From assembly GCF_018691265.1 (NCBI RefSeq), contig NW_024881279.1, forward strand, positions 5,795,243-5,859,242: a DNA stretch of 64,000 bases. The letters are read 5' to 3'. How positions within the stretch are numbered: position 1 is the first letter of the stretch; every line of letters begins with the position of its first letter. A model generated the notes under the pieces. That model worked only from the letters and a program-made list of their open reading frames with translations. It searched no databases and was not told the DNA's origin. The stretch comes from Tyto alba. Lineage: Eukaryota; Chordata; Aves; Strigiformes; Tytonidae. This document shows, piece after piece, positions 63,796-64,000 of the stretch. Both the position numbers and the translations under genes were made by a program.

Positions 63796-64000
63796 AAGAA
63801 TTAATGTTCTACTGGTAGCAGTGCTCTCCCTGGGCAGCTGGTATGGACTGGCTGTGTCTACAATGGGATCTGCTTAATATTGGTTGTTATTGCTTGAGAA
63901 CACCAAACTGTGACCGCTCTAAGAGGTATTATAGAGGAATTAATAATCCATGTGCTATAAACAACATTAAATTTCTGCATGTCCTGAGTAATTTGTGATG

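Larger units (their letters stand above)
61000..64000. other. Noncoding stretch, no gene seen
   Basis: AT-rich, with ATTT repeats at 61063-61081 and 62463-62478 and an A8T8 palindrome at 63776-63795. Open frames are under 95 codons and unrecognised. A slightly GC-richer part near 63040-63180 shows no diagnostic feature. Confidence 0.55.

Overview
The window looks like a single-copy, gene-poor stretch of a bird genome. Two signs point to a bird. A CR1 LINE 3' end, the hallmark avian retrotransposon, lies at about 58014-58176. A compact class II endogenous-retrovirus solo LTR lies at 19077-19625, with a class II-like pol scrap close by. The sequence is AT-rich, studded with A/T homopolymers and (CAAA)n or (AAAAC)n tracts, and has no gene-dense GC-rich blocks, as expected for an intergenic or long-intron region of an avian macrochromosome. 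The species cannot be named from the sequence alone.

I found no protein-coding exon, tRNA, rRNA, CRISPR array or operon that I can defend. The longest open frames (about 100-180 codons) are what chance gives in 64 kb, and none matches a family I recognise except one short retroviral scrap.

Layout. 1-18.3 kb: unique AT-rich noncoding DNA with a few striking symmetric elements (a perfect 20-bp palindrome at 4231-4250, a nested GATA-motif inverted repeat at 8189-8227, a hairpin at 16211-16257). 18.3-20.2 kb: the mobile-element patch, with an unexplained proline-rich open frame (minus), a solo LTR (minus) bounded by a perfect 6-bp target duplication, and a GC-rich 290-bp block (plus) encoding a piece of retroviral RNase H. 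20.2-23.7 kb: motif-rich AT DNA that could hold conserved noncoding elements. 23.7-24.9 kb: a segment with about 2.6 times more G than C on the plus strand in the lines counted. 25-58 kb: mostly featureless noncoding DNA with simple repeats (including a T41 tract), a GC-richer pocket with a CpG-containing E-box palindrome near 36.9 kb, clustered inverted repeats near 40.0-40.15 kb, a five-copy ATGTCC motif cluster near 50.0 kb and several homeodomain-motif-rich stretches. 58-64 kb: the CR1 tail, a possible second decayed CR1 tail and AT-rich noncoding DNA.

No genes can be seen working together. The plausible functions here are regulatory (LTR promoter signals, candidate enhancers), and these are inferences. 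I did not find a convincing new biological system; the best leads are the 18.3-20.2 kb patch, the GATA inverted repeat and the G-skewed segment.
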